In this document: piece by piece, positions 1-9,074 of the stretch | Numbering within the stretch: position 1 is the first letter of the stretch | How the letters are laid out: each line of letters starts with the position of its first letter | NCBI GenBank assembly: GCA_039818825.1 | Contig: JBCBTD010000001.1 | Coordinates: 152,590-216,589, forward strand | Direction: 5' to 3' | Length of the DNA stretch: 64,000 nt | Origin: JBCBTD01 sp039818825 | Lineage (GTDB): Bacteria > Pseudomonadota > Alphaproteobacteria > Geminicoccales > Geminicoccaceae | Made by a program: the position numbers and the translations under genes | Notes under the pieces: model-generated | Told to the model about the DNA's origin: nothing | What the model saw: the letters and a program-made list of their open reading frames with translations, nothing else | The model's database searches: none

Positions 1-391
1 GCCAACGGTCATGGCCATGCGCGACAGCCTTGACGGCGACCTCGCCGGTCACGTCCAGGCCCGCTGCAACGTGGCGGGCGAGCGCCGTCATCCGCGGTGC
101 CCCGACCCACCAGGGCTCAGCCGACGCCCTGCCCCGCGGCTGCCAAGCGGCGACGACGCGCTGCGCGGCCCAGTCCTCGACCTGGCGCACGAAGCGCGGG
201 TCGCGGGCGGTGACGTACTGCGCCCCGTGGTCGAAGGCGAGGTCGCCGACGCGACGCGTCGCCAGCCGGCCGCCGAGGCCCCGCGACTTGTCGAACAGGC
301 GCACGGCGTAGCCTTGGTCGTGGAGGGTCCTGGCACAGGCCAGACCAGCGATGCCGGCGCCGACCACGGCAATGCGAGGCTCTGATTGCAT
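1..391 (-). CDS. NAD(P)/FAD-dependent oxidoreductase, renalase-like (3' end outside window)
   Basis: The reading starts with ATG at 391 and stays open to the window edge, so only the N-terminal 130 residues are present. Residues 8-20 form a dinucleotide-binding loop (VVGAGIAGLACAR), followed by an acidic second-strand end and the motif KSRGLGGRLATRR, typical of the small COG3380/renalase-like flavoprotein family. FDHGAQYVTARD follows, as in amine-oxidase-type flavoproteins. The role is probably FAD-linked oxidation of an unknown small substrate in the cytoplasm. It is transcribed leftward, away from the genes to its right. The missing C terminus prevents a finer call. Confidence 0.8.
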   Translation of the reverse strand, partial: MQSEPRIAVVGAGIAGLACARTLHDQGYAVRLFDKSRGLGGRLATRRVGDLAFDHGAQYVTARDPRFVRQVEDWAAQRVVAAWQPRGRASAEPWWVGAPRMTALARHVAAGLDVTGEVAVKAVAHGHDRW

Positions 392-633
392 GGCGCGACG
401 TTAGACGCTGCCCCTGGCGCGGTCCACGTCCTCACCGCTCGAGGCAACGCCAAGAGGAATGAACGCTGACCGCTGCCGTCGCTCATGGCTCATGATGTGG
501 CCACGACGCGGAACGGGCGTCGCCCAGCAGACCCGACGCCCACGGGTTTCCTGGCAGACAGCCGATGAGCATCGGCGCCAACATCGGCACCTGCGTCACG
601 GCGCCAGCCAAGTGCTTTGAGGAGGACCGCCCG

Positions 634-858
634 ATGGCTGAGCTACGACGAGTGTCGACCGAGAAGCTGGAGAAGATGGTCGACGAGACGGCCGCGACTC
701 TCCAGACCCTGAAGGCCGAACTGCGCCTGCGGCACGAGGCCAGTCAACATGCCGAAATCGATCGCCTCGATGAACACCTGGCGAATGCCACACTGAGTTT
801 GCAGAGGCTGCGCGAGTTCATCGACTCTCTGATGAACGAGTTTCGACGCGACAAGTAA
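634..858 (+). CDS. Small coiled-coil protein of unknown function
   Basis: This is a 74-residue, highly charged protein. I chose ATG 634 because GAGGAGG lies about 9 bases upstream; an upstream in-frame ATG at 565 has no such site. The sequence is almost entirely helical heptads (leucines in LEKMV, LQTLKAEL, LQRLREFI), with no signal peptide or membrane segment. I do not recognise a family. The gene stands alone, about 90 bp before the ETF-ubiquinone oxidoreductase gene, in the same direction. Codon use fits the neighbours, so it is probably real, but no function can be given. Confidence 0.6.
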   Translation: MAELRRVSTEKLEKMVDETAATLQTLKAELRLRHEASQHAEIDRLDEHLANATLSLQRLREFIDSLMNEFRRDK

Positions 859-950
859 CTCGCCACACGGTCACGCTTCACTCGGTTCGCGACAAACGGC
901 ACCACCTCGCCTAAGTATGTTGCAGGAGCGAACAAAGCGAGGAGCCGGCC

Positions 951-2576
951 GTGGAGCGCGAGGCCATGGAGTTCGACGTCGTCATCGTGGGGGCCGGCCC
1001 GTCCGGCCTCAGCTCGGCGATCCGTCTGATGCAGTTGGCGGAAGAAACGGGCCGCGAACTCTCGGTATGCGTCCTGGAAAAGGGCTCTGAGGTCGGCGCA
1101 CACATTCTCTCGGGCGCCGTCATCGAGCCCCGTGCCCTCGACGAGCTACTGCCCGACTGGGCGGCACGCGGCGCGCCGCTGAACACGCCGGCAGGCGACG
1201 ACCGGTTGCTCTTTCTGACCGAGCGCGGCTCGTTCCGCATGCCGACGCCACCGCAGATGCGCAACCATGGCAACTACATCATCTCGCTCGGGAACTTCTG
1301 TCGCTGGCTGGCCGAACAGGCAGAAGCGATGGGCGTCGAAATCTACCCAGGTTTCGCCGCGGCGGAGGTCCTCTACGGCGACGACGGCGCAATCGTCGGC
1401 GTTGCGACCGGCGACATGGGCATCGACCGGGACGGCAATCCGAAGCCAGACCATCAGCCGGGCATGGAGCTCCGCGCCAAGATCACCCTGTTCGCCGAAG
1501 GCTGTCGCGGCTCGCTGACGAAGCAGCTCACGGCACGTCACGACCTCTGCAAGAACGCCGACCCGCAGACCTACGCGATCGGCATCAAGGAGCTGTGGGA
1601 GGTCGATGCCGCGGCGCACCGCGAGGGGCACATCGTCCACACCATCGGCTGGCCGCTGGACCGCAGGACCTACGGCGGCTCGTTCCTGTACCACCTGGAG
1701 GAGCGGCAGGTCGCCGTCGGCTTCGTCGTCGCCCTCGACTACGAGAACCCGTATCTGTCACCCTACGACGAGTTCCAGCGGTTCAAGCTCCATCCGGCGA
1801 TCCGCCCGACCTTCGAGGGTGGCAGACGGATCGCCTACGGTGCCCGAGCGCTCAACGAAGGCGGGTTCCAGTCGATCCCCGAACTGGCGGTCAATGGCGG
1901 TGCAGTGATCGGCTGCGCGGCCGGCTTTCTGAACGTGCCCAAGATCAAAGGCACCCACACGGCGATGAAGTCGGGCATGGTCGCGGCGGAGACAGCCTTC
2001 GACGCGCTGCAGAAGGATGATGCCAACCGGCTCCTCGGGTTCCGCGCCGACCTGCAGGAGACTTGGCTGTGGCCGGAACTCTACCGCGTCCGCAACATCC
2101 GCCCGGCGTTTCGCTGGGGCCTGCTGCCTGGGCTCGTCTATGCTGGCATCGACACCTACCTCCTCCGCGGCCGGGCGCCCTGGACGTTCCACCACCACGA
2201 CGACCACAGCCGCTTGAAGAAGGCGTCCGAATGCCAGCCGATCGAGTATCCCAAGCCGGACGGCATCATTACCTTCGATCGCCTTTCCTCGGTGTTCCTC
2301 TCGAACACCAACCACGAGGAGGATCAGCCGGTTCATCTGACCCTGCAGAACGAACGGGTCGCGATCGACGTCAACTACGACCTGTACGCGTCGCCGGAGA
2401 GCCGCTACTGCCCTGCCGGCGTCTACGAGATCGTGCACGAAGAACAGGGGCCGCGACTCCAGATCAACGCGCAAAACTGCGTCCACTGCAAAACCTGCGA
2501 CATCAAGGACCCGACGCAGAACATCAACTGGGTCGTTCCGGAGGGTTCGGGCGGGCCGAACTACCCGAACATGTGA
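951..2576 (+). CDS. Electron transfer flavoprotein-ubiquinone oxidoreductase
   Basis: This membrane-associated flavo-iron-sulfur enzyme passes electrons from ETF (fatty-acid, amino-acid and dimethylglycine oxidation) to the ubiquinone pool. The 541 residues match the family length. An N-terminal FAD loop (IVGAGPSGLSSAIRL) is followed by the long quinone-binding region, and the C terminus carries the 4Fe-4S ligands in the conserved block YCPAGVYEI...CVHCKTCDIKDP. GTG 951 has GCGAGGAG about 7 bases upstream; ATG 966, just before the Rossmann strand, is an alternative start. ETF subunits are not in the window. The next gene is 100 bp downstream. Confidence 0.95.
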   Translation: MEREAMEFDVVIVGAGPSGLSSAIRLMQLAEETGRELSVCVLEKGSEVGAHILSGAVIEPRALDELLPDWAARGAPLNTPAGDDRLLFLTERGSFRMPTPPQMRNHGNYIISLGNFCRWLAEQAEAMGVEIYPGFAAAEVLYGDDGAIVGVATGDMGIDRDGNPKPDHQPGMELRAKITLFAEGCRGSLTKQLTARHDLCKNADPQTYAIGIKELWEVDAAAHREGHIVHTIGWPLDRRTYGGSFLYHLEERQVAVGFVVALDYENPYLSPYDEFQRFKLHPAIRPTFEGGRRIAYGARALNEGGFQSIPELAVNGGAVIGCAAGFLNVPKIKGTHTAMKSGMVAAETAFDALQKDDANRLLGFRADLQETWLWPELYRVRNIRPAFRWGLLPGLVYAGIDTYLLRGRAPWTFHHHDDHSRLKKASECQPIEYPKPDGIITFDRLSSVFLSNTNHEEDQPVHLTLQNERVAIDVNYDLYASPESRYCPAGVYEIVHEEQGPRLQINAQNCVHCKTCDIKDPTQNINWVVPEGSGGPNYPNM

Positions 2577-2677
2577 CGTTCGTGGCGTCGCCTTCGCCGC
2601 AAGCGACAGCCGCGGCGTCTCGCCTTGCCGGGCTTTCTTGCATCGCCTAGCGTCCGCGGACGGTCAGGGAGCGCAGC

Positions 2678-3679
2678 ATGAGTTCGTCACTCCTCAGTCT
2701 CATCGGCAACACCCCCTTGGTGCGGCTGCGGCGCGCTTCCGAGCTCACCGGTTGTGAGATCCTGGGGAAGGCCGAATTCACCAACCCCGGCGGCAGCATC
2801 AAGGACCGCGCGGCGCTCGCGATCATCGAACACGCTGAGACCACCGGTGCCCTGCGCCCAGGGGGCACGGTCGTCGAGGGGACCGCCGGCAACACCGGCA
2901 TTGGTCTGGCGGTGGTCGGCAACGCGAAGGGCTACAAGACGGTCATCGTCATGCCCGAGACCCAGAGTCAGGAGAAGAAGGACGCGCTCCGGGTTCTCGG
3001 CGTCGAGCTGATCCTGGTGCCGGCCGTGCCCTACAAGAACCCGGACAACTACGTGAAGGTTGCAGGACGGATCGCCGCCGAGCGCAATGAGCTGGACGCG
3101 AATGGCGCGATCTGGGCCAACCAGTTCGACAACGTCGCCAACCGCGACGGCCATGCGCGCCATCTGGGCCCTGAAGTCTTCGCCGACACAGACGGACGCG
3201 TCGACGCTTTCACCTGTGCCGTCGGAACGGGCGGCACCCTGGCCGGCGTCGCCGCGGCGCTGCGCGAGCGCAAGTCCGACGTGAAGGTGTTTTTGGCCGA
3301 CCCGATGGGTGCCGCGCTCTATGCCTACTATGCCGACGGCGAGCTTGCCGCGACGGGGAGCTCGATCACCGAGGGCATCGGTCAGGGCCGCATCACGGCG
3401 AACCTCGAAGGGTTTCGCCCGGACGGCCAGTTCCAGATCACGGACGAAGAAGCCCTGCCGATCGTCTTCGACTTGATCCGTGACGAAGGGCTGGTGCTTG
3501 GTGGCTCGTCAGGCATAAACGTTGCCGGTGCCATTCGCGTTGCCAAAGAGCTCGGGCCCGGCCACACCGTGGTGACGATCCTCTGTGACCATGGCCAGCG
3601 CTACCAAAGCAAATTGTTCGACCCCGTCTTCCTTCGCAGCAAGGGCCTGCCGGCGCCACCCTGGCTCGACGCCGCCTGA
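2678..3679 (+). CDS. Cysteine synthase A-type PLP enzyme
   Basis: This is a PLP fold-type II enzyme that probably makes cysteine from O-acetylserine and sulfide. The 333 residues begin SLIGNTPLVRL. The PLP lysine lies in NPGGSIKDRAA, the substrate loop reads EGTAGNTGIGLA (a TAGNTG variant of the usual TSGNTG), and GTGGTLAGV is the phosphate-binding glycine loop. GGSSGINVAGA near the C terminus is also conserved. The EGTAGNT loop and extended C terminus resemble the long CysK branch seen in alphaproteobacteria. It lies 29 bp before a sulfurtransferase gene on the same strand, so a shared sulfur role is likely. Confidence 0.88.
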   Translation: MSSSLLSLIGNTPLVRLRRASELTGCEILGKAEFTNPGGSIKDRAALAIIEHAETTGALRPGGTVVEGTAGNTGIGLAVVGNAKGYKTVIVMPETQSQEKKDALRVLGVELILVPAVPYKNPDNYVKVAGRIAAERNELDANGAIWANQFDNVANRDGHARHLGPEVFADTDGRVDAFTCAVGTGGTLAGVAAALRERKSDVKVFLADPMGAALYAYYADGELAATGSSITEGIGQGRITANLEGFRPDGQFQITDEEALPIVFDLIRDEGLVLGGSSGINVAGAIRVAKELGPGHTVVTILCDHGQRYQSKLFDPVFLRSKGLPAPPWLDAA

Positions 3680-3708
3680 CCTTGCCGCCCGCTCCCAGGA
3701 GATCGCTG

Positions 3709-4554
3709 ATGCTTTCGAGCGCCCTCGTTTCTACCGATTGGCTCGCCACGCACTTGGCGAGCCCAGACGTCCGCGTGGTCGATGCGACCTGGGTTTTGCC
3801 AGACTCCGGGCGTGATGCGCGCGCCGAGTTCGAGCAGAGGCACATTCCGGGTGCCGTCTACTTCGACATCGACGATGTCAGCGACGAGTCGAGCACGCTG
3901 CCGCACATGGTACCGTCGGCGGCGAAGTTTTCGGCGCGGGCCAGACGGCTCGGCCTGGGCGACGGCGCCCGCGTCGTCGTCTACGACGACAATACGTTCT
4001 TCGCCAGCGCCCGCGTCTGGTGGATGTTCAAGCTCTTCGGTCACGGCGATGTCGCCGTGTTGGACGGCGGGTTGAAGAAGTGGATCGCCGAAGAGCGGCC
4101 GGTCGACGATCTGCCGCGGGCGCCGACGGAGCGTCACTACACGGCCCGTGAGAACACGTTGATACTGCGCAATCTCGACCAGATGCGGCGCAACCTGACG
4201 ACCAAGCGGGAGCAGGTCGTCGACAGTCGCTCGCCAGGGCGTTTTCGTGGTGACGAGCCGGAACCACGCCAGGGTTTGCGCGCTGGGCACATCCCCGGCA
4301 GCGTCAACGTGCCTTACAGCCAACTCGTCGACGCCGACGAGCGGACCTTGCTTCCGGTCGACACACTCAAGGAAGCGTTCGAGGCAGCGGGCTTGGACCT
4401 CGGTAAGCCGATTACCTCGACCTGTGGCTCTGGTGTCAGCGCGGCGATCGTGAACCTTGCGCTCTACGAGTTGGGCCACGCGGATACGGCGCTCTACGAC
4501 GGTTCCTGGACGGAGTGGGGCAGCGAGAAAGACACCCCGGTGGCAACAGGCTGA
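3709..4554 (+). CDS. sseA: 3-mercaptopyruvate/thiosulfate sulfurtransferase (tandem rhodanese)
   Basis: This is a 281-residue, two-domain rhodanese that moves sulfur from 3-mercaptopyruvate or thiosulfate to an acceptor. The first, non-catalytic rhodanese domain spans about residues 5-140 (RAEFEQRHIPGAVYFDID). The second contains VDSRSPGRFRG, AGHIPGSVNVPY and the active-site cysteine loop TCGSGVSA, close to the CG[S/T]GVT loop expected for mercaptopyruvate sulfurtransferase. ATG 3709 is chosen because AGGAGA sits just upstream; an earlier TTG at 3682 lacks a site. It follows the cysteine synthase gene by 29 bp, probably in one operon. Confidence 0.9.
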   Translation: MLSSALVSTDWLATHLASPDVRVVDATWVLPDSGRDARAEFEQRHIPGAVYFDIDDVSDESSTLPHMVPSAAKFSARARRLGLGDGARVVVYDDNTFFASARVWWMFKLFGHGDVAVLDGGLKKWIAEERPVDDLPRAPTERHYTARENTLILRNLDQMRRNLTTKREQVVDSRSPGRFRGDEPEPRQGLRAGHIPGSVNVPYSQLVDADERTLLPVDTLKEAFEAAGLDLGKPITSTCGSGVSAAIVNLALYELGHADTALYDGSWTEWGSEKDTPVATG

Positions 4555-4561
4555 CGCGTTC

Positions 4562-5128
4562 GTGCTGACCTACGAAGAACTTCGCCGGCGCACGACCGTT
4601 GTCACCTATCTCGAAATGCACACCCGTCCGGCGGCGACGCGGCCGCGGCCAGGCCGCGCGTTCCGGATCACGGCGTTGGACCGGCCGTCGCCACGCTTCT
4701 ACCGCTACATGTACGATGCAGTCGGCCGTGATTGGGGATGGGTAAGCCGCGCCCAGATCGACGACGCGGCGCTCGGCGAGATCCTCGACCACCCGGCGAC
4801 GGAGTTGCATCTGCTAACGGAGGGCGGCGTTCCGGCTGGCTATGGCGAGTTGGACCGTCGCCAGCCGGGCACGGTCAAGGTCGCCTACTTCGGCCTGCTG
4901 CCCGAGGTGCTCGGGCGCGGGCTCGGTCGATGGTTCCTGGAACAGATCGTCGGCCGTGCTTGGCGATCGCCCGCTGGGTCGCCACCGGTTCGGCGGGTGT
5001 GGGTCCACACCTGCGATCTCGACCACCCGCGGGCCTTGGCCAACTACGAAGCGGCGGGCTTTCATGCCTACGATCGGCGGACGGAGCCCGCTTGGCCCGC
5101 CGAACTCGGCAGCAGCGATGCTGCTTGA
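4562..5128 (+). CDS. GNAT family N-acetyltransferase
   Basis: This is a 188-residue acetyl-CoA-dependent N-acyltransferase of the GNAT fold. The central strand and acetyl-CoA loop read VAYFGLLPEVLGRGLGRWFL (RGLG being the pyrophosphate-binding turn), followed by VWVHTCDLDHPRALANYEAAGF, the usual GNAT motif B. The start is uncertain: GTG 4562 lies 7 bp after the preceding stop and is favoured for translational coupling, and ATG 4616 is an alternative. The substrate is unknown. It belongs to the same rightward run as cysteine synthase and SseA and is 60 bp before the membrane hydrolase. Confidence 0.8.
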   Translation: MLTYEELRRRTTVVTYLEMHTRPAATRPRPGRAFRITALDRPSPRFYRYMYDAVGRDWGWVSRAQIDDAALGEILDHPATELHLLTEGGVPAGYGELDRRQPGTVKVAYFGLLPEVLGRGLGRWFLEQIVGRAWRSPAGSPPVRRVWVHTCDLDHPRALANYEAAGFHAYDRRTEPAWPAELGSSDAA

Positions 5129-5188
5129 AGAGCGATCTGCCGGGTCGACGGCTGCGTAGACCGGCGGGCCCCCCAACAGCGGACCGTC

Positions 5189-6709
5189 ATGCATCGCCAC
5201 CCCGACTTCTGGATCGCCGTCGTTGCCTTGGCGTGCATCTTCTTCGGCGTTTGGCACCTCGTCGGCACGACCCAGGGCTTGGATGTCCGCGCCGTCGAGG
5301 TTGGCCAAACACCCGTTACCGTTTTCCAGACTCCAAGCGGCGGCCCTCGCCCGGTCGTCGTCATCGCCCATGGGTTCGCTGGCTCGCAGCAACTGATGCA
5401 GCCGTTCGCCGTGACACTCGCGCGAAACGGCTACCTCGCCGCGACCTTCGACTTTCTAGGGCACGGGGCCAACCCATTGCCGCTCGGCGGCAGCATCACC
5501 GAAGAGACGGGTGCAACCCAGTACCTGCTGGAGGAGCTCGGGCGGGTCGTCCGGTTCGCGATCGACGATCCGGCCAGCGATGGCCGCTTGGCGCTGCTCG
5601 GCCACTCGATGGCGTCCGACATCGTCGTCCGCTTCGCCCAGGCCCAGCCCGAGGTCCAGGCGACGGTTGCGGTCTCGATGTTTGCTCCTGGAGTTACGGC
5701 AACGACGCCGGAGAATCTGTTGATCGTCGTGGGCGCTTGGGAGCCCGCGCTGAAGCGCGAAGCGCTTCGCGTGCTGGCGCTGGCGGCGCCGGAGAGTGGG
5801 CCGACGCCGGGTCTGACGCTCGGTCAGACCCATGACGGTACGGGGCGACGGGTAGCGTTCGCACCGGGTGCCGAGCACATCGGCGTCCTCTACAGTCCTG
5901 TGGCACTGGACGAAGCCCGTCGGTGGCTCGATCAGGTGTTCGAGCGCGACAGCGCCGCTGGCGTTGATGACCGACGGCTGGCTTTGGGCGCGTTGTTCCT
6001 CGGGCTCGTCTTGCTGGCGCGGCCGTTGACCGGGTGGCTGCCGGTGGCCTCGCCGCGGCCGGTCGGCGCCGGTCTCCGTTGGCGGCTGCTGCTGCCTGTC
6101 GCCTTGGCACCGGCGATCTTGACGCCGCTTCTCCTCTGGCGATTGCCGACGGACTTCCTGCCGATCCTCGTCGGGGACTACTTGGCTCTGCACTTCGGGC
6201 TGTACGGAGCGCTTACGGCGCTCGGCCTTTGGCTCACCCGCTCGCGCGGCGGGTTGCCTACACCTACCGTCTGGTGGGCCTTTGCAACGGCCGCTGCCCT
6301 GCTTACGCTCTACTCCATCCTCGCGTTCGCCCTGCCGATCGACCGCTACGTGACCGCTTTCGTCCCGACCTTCGCCCGCATGCCGTTGGTCCTCGTCATG
6401 CTCGCAGGCATGCTGCCCTACTTCTTGGCCGACGAGTGGTTGACCCGTGGAAGCGGTTCGCCTCGCTTCGCCTACCCGTTGACCAAGCTTTGCTTTCTGG
6501 TGTCGCTGGCAATGGCCGTGGCGCTGGACTTGGAGCGGTTGTTCTTCCTGATCGTCATCGTCCCCGTGATCGTCGGGTGTTTCGTCGTCTACGGCTTGTT
6601 CAGCAGTTGGGCCTACCGGCGGACCAACCATCCTTTGGTTGCCGGCATCGCGAGCGCCACTGCGTTCGCATGGGCCATCGCCGTCACGTTTCCCTTCCTG
6701 GGCGGCTGA
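5189..6709 (+). CDS. Membrane-anchored alpha/beta hydrolase
   Basis: This is a 506-residue protein with an N-terminal signal-anchor helix (about residues 8-26) and an alpha/beta-hydrolase domain to about residue 260. The oxyanion region is IAHGFAGSQQ and the nucleophile elbow LLGHSMASD. A likely catalytic histidine lies in GAEHIGVLY. The C-terminal half has about seven to eight hydrophobic segments, so the hydrolase is tethered to an integral membrane domain, probably facing the periplasm. The substrate is unknown. It ends 6 bp before the end of the convergent SDR gene at 6716. Confidence 0.75.
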   Translation: MHRHPDFWIAVVALACIFFGVWHLVGTTQGLDVRAVEVGQTPVTVFQTPSGGPRPVVVIAHGFAGSQQLMQPFAVTLARNGYLAATFDFLGHGANPLPLGGSITEETGATQYLLEELGRVVRFAIDDPASDGRLALLGHSMASDIVVRFAQAQPEVQATVAVSMFAPGVTATTPENLLIVVGAWEPALKREALRVLALAAPESGPTPGLTLGQTHDGTGRRVAFAPGAEHIGVLYSPVALDEARRWLDQVFERDSAAGVDDRRLALGALFLGLVLLARPLTGWLPVASPRPVGAGLRWRLLLPVALAPAILTPLLLWRLPTDFLPILVGDYLALHFGLYGALTALGLWLTRSRGGLPTPTVWWAFATAAALLTLYSILAFALPIDRYVTAFVPTFARMPLVLVMLAGMLPYFLADEWLTRGSGSPRFAYPLTKLCFLVSLAMAVALDLERLFFLIVIVPVIVGCFVVYGLFSSWAYRRTNHPLVAGIASATAFAWAIAVTFPFLGG

Positions 6710-6715
6710 CCGAGG

Positions 6716-7471
6716 TCAGGTCCAGCCACCATCGACGACGTAGTGCTGGTTGGTGATGGCCCCCGCCATGTCCGACGCCAGGAACAGCACGAGATGAGCG
6801 ACGTCTTCCGGCGCCAGGAGCCGTTTCAGGCATTGACGCTCCATCACCTCGGCTTCGCCGTCGGGCGTCAGCCAGAGACGCTTTTGGCGTTCCGTCATGA
6901 TCCACCCCGGGGCCACGGCGTTGACGCGGATCCCGTGCTCGCCAAGATCGCGGGCGAAGGACCGGGTCAGGCCCTGCACCGCGGACTTCGAGGTCGTGTA
7001 GCAGGGCATGCCGCCTTGGCCGACCATCCACGAGATCGAACCCATGTTGACGATGGCCCCCTTGCCGGCAGCCATCATGTCCGGCGCGACCGTTTGGACC
7101 GCAAAGAACTGGTGCCTGAGATTGGTCGCGAGCCGCTCGTCCCAGTAGTCCGGCTCGACCGTCTGCCAATCGTGCCGGTCGTCCCTTGCCGCGTTGTTCA
7201 CCAGTACACCGATCGGGCCCAGCGCGCGCCTGACGCCGGCAACGGCGGCACGGAGTCCTTCGATATCGCGAAGGTCCGCCACCTCGAAAGCTACGTTGGT
7301 TGCCGGTGGCAGACGGGCCATCAGTTCGGCCGCCGCTTCGCTGTCCAGATCGATGAAGCCGACGCTCGCACCTTGGCGGGCAAATGCCTCGACGACGGCT
7401 GCCCCGATACCGGTCGCACCGCCGGTAACCAGCACCACTGTGCCCTCGAGATCAGGAAACACGGCAGTCAC
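6716..7471 (-). CDS. SDR family oxidoreductase
   Basis: This is a classical short-chain dehydrogenase/reductase of about 251 residues. The cofactor loop is VTGGATGIGAAVVE, with an acidic FIDLD at the end of the second strand that suggests NAD preference. NNAARDD follows, with the catalytic serine in NMGSISWM and YxxxK in CYTTSKSAV. The start is taken as GTG 7471, which has GGGGAGG six bases upstream; a GTG at 7507 would overlap the upstream MBL gene's stop in a GTGA arrangement. It is the last gene of the long leftward run that begins near 15973. The substrate, probably a small alcohol or sugar, is unknown. Confidence 0.88.
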   Translation of the reverse strand: MTAVFPDLEGTVVLVTGGATGIGAAVVEAFARQGASVGFIDLDSEAAAELMARLPPATNVAFEVADLRDIEGLRAAVAGVRRALGPIGVLVNNAARDDRHDWQTVEPDYWDERLATNLRHQFFAVQTVAPDMMAAGKGAIVNMGSISWMVGQGGMPCYTTSKSAVQGLTRSFARDLGEHGIRVNAVAPGWIMTERQKRLWLTPDGEAEVMERQCLKRLLAPEDVAHLVLFLASDMAGAITNQHYVVDGGWT

Positions 7472-7503
7472 ACGACGCCTCCCCAGAGCGAGTCGCCCCG
7501 ACT

Positions 7504-8292
7504 TCACGGGTCGGGTAGATCCAAGACCATGCCATCGAAGGCGGGCTCCACGCCAGCCGGTAGGCGACCCACCCAGGTGGCGTAGTCAACTTCGTGGTTC
7601 ATGTGGGTCAGCACGGCACGCGTCGGGCGCAGCTGGTCGATCCACCCGAGTGCCCGCTCGAGGTGGGCGTGGCTGGCGTGGGGACGCTCCCGCAGCGCGT
7701 CCACGACCCACACGTCCAGGCCCGCCAGCTCCGCCAAGCTGTCGTCGGGAAACTCGTGAACATCGGGCGAGTAGGCGAAGCCGCCCACTCGAAATCCTGT
7801 ACTCGTTCCGCGGCCGTGGCGCTGTAGGAACGGCCGAACAGGCACCCCAGCGGCCTCGAACGGCCCATCGATCAGATTTGGAATCAACGCCGGTCGCCAC
7901 CACGACCACGTGGTTTCCCGGTCCGCCGCCGGCTTCGACTGCAGCGTGTAGCCGAAACGGGTTTCCAGATGCCAAAGCGTGGTCTGATCCGCGAAGACGT
8001 CGATCGGGCCACCGCGTTTGATGTTGAACGCGCGAACGTCATCGATGCCGTGAAGGTGGTCGGCGTGCGAATGGGTGTAGAGGACCGCATCGACGGTGCT
8101 GAGGTCATGGGCGAGGGCTTGGGCCCGCAGATCGGGTCCTGTGTCGATCAGCAGCTTGGTGTCGCCGATCTCCAGCAGCGCCGAGCAGCGAGTGCGATGG
8201 TTGCGCGGATCGCTCGAACGGCAAACCTCACAGGTGCAGCCTATCAACGGCACTCCCGTCGACGTGCCACAACCGAGGATCGTCACCCGCAC
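7504..8292 (-). CDS. MBL-fold metallohydrolase (PhnP/RNase Z-like)
   Basis: This is a 262-residue metallo-beta-lactamase-fold phosphodiesterase-type protein. GCGTSTGVPLIGC at the N terminus and CEVCRSSDPRNHRTR are hallmarks of the PhnP-like branch, and YTHSHADHLHGIDD carries the HxHxDH metal ligands. A further histidine pair lies in LTHMNHEVDY near the C terminus. In alphaproteobacteria this gene is regularly found behind tatD and metG. GTG 8292 overlaps the tatD end by 10 bp. No phosphonate genes are nearby, so the substrate is more likely a general cyclic phosphodiester. Confidence 0.85.
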   Translation of the reverse strand: MRVTILGCGTSTGVPLIGCTCEVCRSSDPRNHRTRCSALLEIGDTKLLIDTGPDLRAQALAHDLSTVDAVLYTHSHADHLHGIDDVRAFNIKRGGPIDVFADQTTLWHLETRFGYTLQSKPAADRETTWSWWRPALIPNLIDGPFEAAGVPVRPFLQRHGRGTSTGFRVGGFAYSPDVHEFPDDSLAELAGLDVWVVDALRERPHASHAHLERALGWIDQLRPTRAVLTHMNHEVDYATWVGRLPAGVEPAFDGMVLDLPDP

Positions 8293-9074
8293 GGTGCGAG
8301 GGACGTGGCTTTGGGGAACACGCGGAAGAAGTTCGTCGTCGTCGCTTCCTCGATGACCGAGACCGGCTCACCGCGCGTCGCCGCGAGCATCTCGGCGACA
8401 AGCGGCACGTACGCCGGCTCGTTGGCGCGTCCACGATGCGGCGGCGGCGCCAGGTAGGGGGCGTCGGTCTCCAACAGCAGCCGATCGAGCGGTAGGTCGC
8501 GGACGATCGCACGGAGGTCATCGGAACGCTTGAACGTCAGGATTCCGCCGATGCCGAGGTGTAAGCCCAGTTCCACCGCGCACTCGCCCAGCGCTCGCGA
8601 CGAGCTGAAGCAGTGAACGACCCCAGTGAACGGTCCGGCGGTCATCTCTTCGTGAAGGACCGCCGCCATGTCCGCGTCAGCATCGCGGGTGTGGATGATG
8701 ACCGGCAGACCGGTCTCCCGAGCGGCGGCGATGTGGGTCCGAAACAGCCGCATCTGCACGTCACGTGGGCTGTGCTCGTAGTGATAATCCAGACCGGTCT
8801 CGCCAATGGCCGTCACGCACGGATGGGTGGCAACGGCTTCCAGCGACTCCGTACCGGTGAAGCCGTCCGTCGCCGCGTGGTGCGGATGCACCCCGATAGC
8901 GGCGCTGACGTTGGCGTGCCTATCGGTGATCGCCAGCACGTCGTCGGCGGCGCTCAGCTTCGTGCAGATCGTCTGCAGAAACCCGACACCGGCGTTGCTG
9001 GCCCGTTCGACCACCTCCGCCTCACGTTCCGCCAGACCCGGGTAGTCGAGGTGGCAGTGGCTGTCGACGAACAT
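8283..9074 (-). CDS. TatD family metal-dependent hydrolase
   Basis: This is a TIM-barrel hydrolase of 263 residues, with reported 3'-5' DNase activity in the family. Metal ligands appear in order: DSHCHLDYPG, IGETGLDYHY, IIHTRDADAD, VVHCFSSSRA and LETDAPYLAP. ATG 9074 overlaps the metG stop by one base (TGATG), which fits translational coupling. A much longer reading continues upstream but is arginine and proline-rich shadow sequence and is not part of the gene. The family is conserved immediately after metG in many bacteria. Confidence 0.92.
   Translation of the reverse strand: MFVDSHCHLDYPGLAEREAEVVERASNAGVGFLQTICTKLSAADDVLAITDRHANVSAAIGVHPHHAATDGFTGTESLEAVATHPCVTAIGETGLDYHYEHSPRDVQMRLFRTHIAAARETGLPVIIHTRDADADMAAVLHEEMTAGPFTGVVHCFSSSRALGECAVELGLHLGIGGILTFKRSDDLRAIVRDLPLDRLLLETDAPYLAPPPHRGRANEPAYVPLVAEMLAATRGEPVSVIEEATTTNFFRVFPKATSLAPCG

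Noticed and set aside
7472..7507. GTG 7507 as start of the SDR gene
   Set aside because: It would give a GTGA overlap but adds a basic non-conserved leader; GTG 7471 has a strong ribosome site and begins right before the conserved fold.
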